64,000 bases of DNA. It comes from Sphingomonas sp. LaA6.9. Lineage in GTDB: Bacteria > Pseudomonadota > Alphaproteobacteria > Sphingomonadales > Sphingomonadaceae. Numbering within the stretch: the first letter of the stretch is position 1; every line of letters begins with the position of its first letter. Positions 62,028 to 64,000 of this stretch are shown here, piece by piece. The position numbers were made by a program, and so were the translations under genes. The stretch is taken from contig NZ_JAKVIO010000003.1 in the NCBI RefSeq assembly GCF_022601895.1, positions 62,001-126,000 of the forward strand, read 5' to 3'. The notes under the pieces were generated by a model that worked only from the letters and a program-made list of their open reading frames with translations, was not told the origin of the DNA and did not search any database.

Positions 62028-62357
62028 ATGACCAAGGTGGATGCAGCCAGCGTGCTCGCGATGCGAAACGCGATCATCCAGCAGAACGCCTCGCTGCAAA
62101 AGGCGGCGGGCGTGGCGCCGGGCGGCGCAGCGGGCAAAAGCGATTTCGCGGGTGCGCTCAAGGGCGCGCTCAACGAGGTCAACGAGCTTCAGAGCAAGTC
62201 CTCGGCGGCGACCGACGCCTATGAACGCGGCGATACCGCCGACATCGCGAGCGTGATGCTCGCGCGCGAAAAGGCGTCGCTCGGCTTTCAGGCGACGCTT
62301 CAGGTCCGCAACAAGCTGCTGTCCGCGTACAAGGACATCATGAGCATGCCGGTCTGA
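62028..62357 (+). CDS. fliE: Flagellar basal body protein FliE
   Basis: The 109-residue protein has the FliE core GALKGALNEVNELQSKSSAA followed by DTADIASVMLAREKASLGFQ, ending NKLLSAYKDIMSMPV. FliE links the MS ring to the rod. It begins 15 bases after the activator stop and is followed one base later by fliF. Confidence 0.92.
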   Translation: MTKVDAASVLAMRNAIIQQNASLQKAAGVAPGGAAGKSDFAGALKGALNEVNELQSKSSAATDAYERGDTADIASVMLAREKASLGFQATLQVRNKLLSAYKDIMSMPV

Positions 62358-62358
62358 C

Positions 62359-64000
62359 ATGAGCGAGCTCGTCCCCATGGCCGATACCGGCACCGTCCCC
62401 GCCCGTTCGATGGCTGCGCCGCGCGCCGCGGGTAACAGCCCCTTCGGCCCCGCGCTCACCCGCCTGCGCGACTTCACCGCGCAGCCCGCAGTGCAGAAGG
62501 CGATGCCCGGCATCATCATCGCGGGCGTGATCGGCCTTGCCGCGCTTGCGTGGATGGCGATCGCGCAGCCGCCGCAGCGCGATCTGTTCACCGGGCTGGC
62601 CGATACCGAAAAGGCCGCGGTCGTGGAGGCGCTCAAATCCTCGGGCATCGTTTATGACATCGACAATGCCACCGGCGCGCTCACCGTGTCCGAAGGCGAT
62701 TATCACCAGGCCAAGATGCTGCTGGCATCGCAAGGTCTGCCCAAGAGCGCGCCCGATGGCGACGCCATGATCTCGTCCCTGCCCATGGGCGCCAGCCGCG
62801 CGGTCGAGGATCAGCGGCTCCGCGCGGCGCGCGAGGTCGATCTTGCGCGCACGATCGAGGCGATCGATGCGGTGCAAACCGCGCGCATCCACCTCGCGGT
62901 GGAACAGCCCAGCGTGTTCTTGCGCGATCGCGCTCAGCCCGCCGCCTCGGTGATGCTTCAGCTGAAGCCCGGCCGCGCGCTCGCCGAGGGGCAGGTCCGC
63001 GCGATCACGCATCTTGTCGGCTCGTCGGTGCCTGGTCTCGCGCCGGAGGGCGTCGCGGTGATCGACCAGAATGGCCGGTTGCTTTCCAAGGCTGGTGGCG
63101 ATCCCGCATCGGAGGCTTCGGACCGCCAGATCGATATCCAGCAGCGCATTGAGGGGCGCTATGTCGAGGCGCTGACGACGCTGCTCACCCCGCTCATCGG
63201 TGCGGGCAACTTCACCACCGAAGTTCATGCCGATGTCGATTTTGCCGAGGTGCAGGCGACGCGCGAGAGCTTCCCGCGCGAGATCGCGGCCGTGCGCGAG
63301 GAGCGCGGGAGCTGGACCAAGGAGGGTGCGCCCGAGGGCGCATCGGGCATTCCCGGTGCGCTCGCCAACACCCCGCCGCCCGCATCGCAGGTCCAGGCAG
63401 CACCCGGCGGCGCGATCGCTGCCCCCGTGGCCGCGGGCGCCGCGCCCGCCCCCGGACCCGATCGCACCACCGAGAACTACAACCGCACCTTCGAGCTCGG
63501 TCGCGAGATTTCGGTTACAAAGCAGCCAGTTGGCAGCGTTCGTCGCCTGTCCGTCGCGGTGGCGCTTAAAAATCCCGAAGGCGCCAAGCCGCGCTCAAAG
63601 ACCGAGGTCGCAGCGATCGAACAGCTCGTAAAAGGGGCGGTCGGCTTCGATCAGGCGCGGGGCGACCAGATCGCGATCAACGCCCGCAGCTTCGCGCCCG
63701 TCGAGGCGCCCGCGACAAGCTGGTGGGAGGCAAGCTGGGTGAGCACGACCGCGCGCAACCTGACCGCGCTGCTGGTTGTCGCTCTGCTCATTTTCGGGCT
63801 TGGCCGTCCGCTGCTCAAGCGTCGCGCGGAGGCCTCCGCAGAGCGCGCCAGGATGGCAGAGGTCAACAAACAGGCGCTCAAGGGTGAGCTTGCCACCGCA
63901 CTGGCCACGCACGCCGCCGCCGATCCGTCGGCGCAGGTCACGCTCGACATGATCGAAGCAGCGCCCGGCTATGCCGCGCGCGCCGAGCTGATCCGCAGTT
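62359..64000 (+). CDS. fliF: Flagellar MS-ring protein FliF (partial)
   Basis: The reading frame is open from ATG 62359 to the window end, giving about 547 residues of FliF. It has the first transmembrane helix (GIIIAGVIGLAALAWMAIA), the ring-building motif DLFTGLADTEKAAVVEALKS, LRAAREVDLARTIEAIDAVQ, and the second transmembrane helix (LTALLVVALLIFGLGRP) near the end. The C-terminal FliG-binding tail and downstream genes lie outside the window. Confidence 0.93.
   Translation, partial: MSELVPMADTGTVPARSMAAPRAAGNSPFGPALTRLRDFTAQPAVQKAMPGIIIAGVIGLAALAWMAIAQPPQRDLFTGLADTEKAAVVEALKSSGIVYDIDNATGALTVSEGDYHQAKMLLASQGLPKSAPDGDAMISSLPMGASRAVEDQRLRAAREVDLARTIEAIDAVQTARIHLAVEQPSVFLRDRAQPAASVMLQLKPGRALAEGQVRAITHLVGSSVPGLAPEGVAVIDQNGRLLSKAGGDPASEASDRQIDIQQRIEGRYVEALTTLLTPLIGAGNFTTEVHADVDFAEVQATRESFPREIAAVREERGSWTKEGAPEGASGIPGALANTPPPASQVQAAPGGAIAAPVAAGAAPAPGPDRTTENYNRTFELGREISVTKQPVGSVRRLSVAVALKNPEGAKPRSKTEVAAIEQLVKGAVGFDQARGDQIAINARSFAPVEAPATSWWEASWVSTTARNLTALLVVALLIFGLGRPLLKRRAEASAERARMAEVNKQALKGELATALATHAAADPSAQVTLDMIEAAPGYAARAELIRS

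Noticed and set aside
60573-62648. 691-codon open frame on the minus strand opposite the sigma-54 activator and fliE
   Set aside because: The plus-strand genes carry diagnostic motifs such as GETGTGKE and GAFTGA; the antisense product has none.
1-64000. Mobile elements, prophage, CRISPR arrays, toxin-antitoxin or defence islands
   Set aside because: I found no transposase, integrase, inverted-terminal-repeat pair with target duplication, spaced repeat array or defence-type gene; the gene order looks like ordinary chromosome.

Overview
The window is GC-rich bacterial chromosome with tightly packed, often overlapping genes. The gene content points to an alphaproteobacterium of the Sphingomonadales: an UrcA-family protein, DUF442, DUF2007, DUF1674 and DUF4402 proteins, a heparinase/rpe/rsmB neighbourhood, a TonB-dependent receptor, and a flagellar set with an FlbD-like sigma-54 activator, FliA and FlgM. 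This is inferred from family content only. I saw no rRNA, tRNA, CRISPR array, insertion sequence or integrase.

Layout. 1-4.2 kb (+): the end of an unidentified gene, a GNAT acetyltransferase, a DUF442 phosphatase-like protein, a small membrane protein, a sterol-desaturase-family enzyme, and a GMC oxidoreductase behind a strong palindrome. 4.3-8.8 kb (-): a TonB-dependent receptor, then glnK-amt behind a near-perfect sigma-54 promoter. 8.9-11.4 kb (-): DUF2007, TldD, a zinc-finger protein and a DUF4402 protein. 11.7-15.7 kb (+): ABC ATPase, nadB, a beta-helix protein and a small secreted protein. 15.9-19.6 kb: an MFS exporter, an SDR, an UrcA protein and an alpha/beta hydrolase. 19.7-32.6 kb: polA, a flippase, purH, heparinase II/III, rpe, rsmB, htpX, small proteins, a lytic transglycosylase and a NUDIX hydrolase.

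32.6-43.3 kb (-) is a complete nitrate assimilation module: nasT, nasS, a terminator-containing leader, then nitrate transporter, beta-barrel porin, nirB, nirD, nasA and cobA. NasS senses nitrate and NasT is an ANTAR antiterminator; the leader has an intrinsic terminator preceded by a very stable hairpin, as expected for NasT control. Nitrate assimilation feeds the ammonium pool, which GlnK and Amt handle.

43.4-64 kb is a flagellar cluster. On the minus strand lie flgBCDEFGHIJKL, motA and motB. On the plus strand lie a second small MotA/MotB-like pair, flgA, flgM, a FlgN-like chaperone gene, flhA, fliA, the sigma-54 activator, fliE and fliF (cut by the window end). The flagellin gene runs on the minus strand between fliA and the activator. 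Sigma-54 sites precede flgB, flgA, flhA and the activator; sigma-28 sites (TAAA, 14 or 15 bases, GCCGTTAA) precede flgM, motA and flagellin. Together they describe a cascade from sigma-54 and the activator to basal body, hook and export genes plus FliA, then FliA to filament, stator and its own anti-sigma factor. The best leads for new biology are the regulatory DNA (tandem CGGCAA-N4-TTGCCG palindromes, the flagellin/activator intergenic repeats, the nitrate leader) and the second stator pair.
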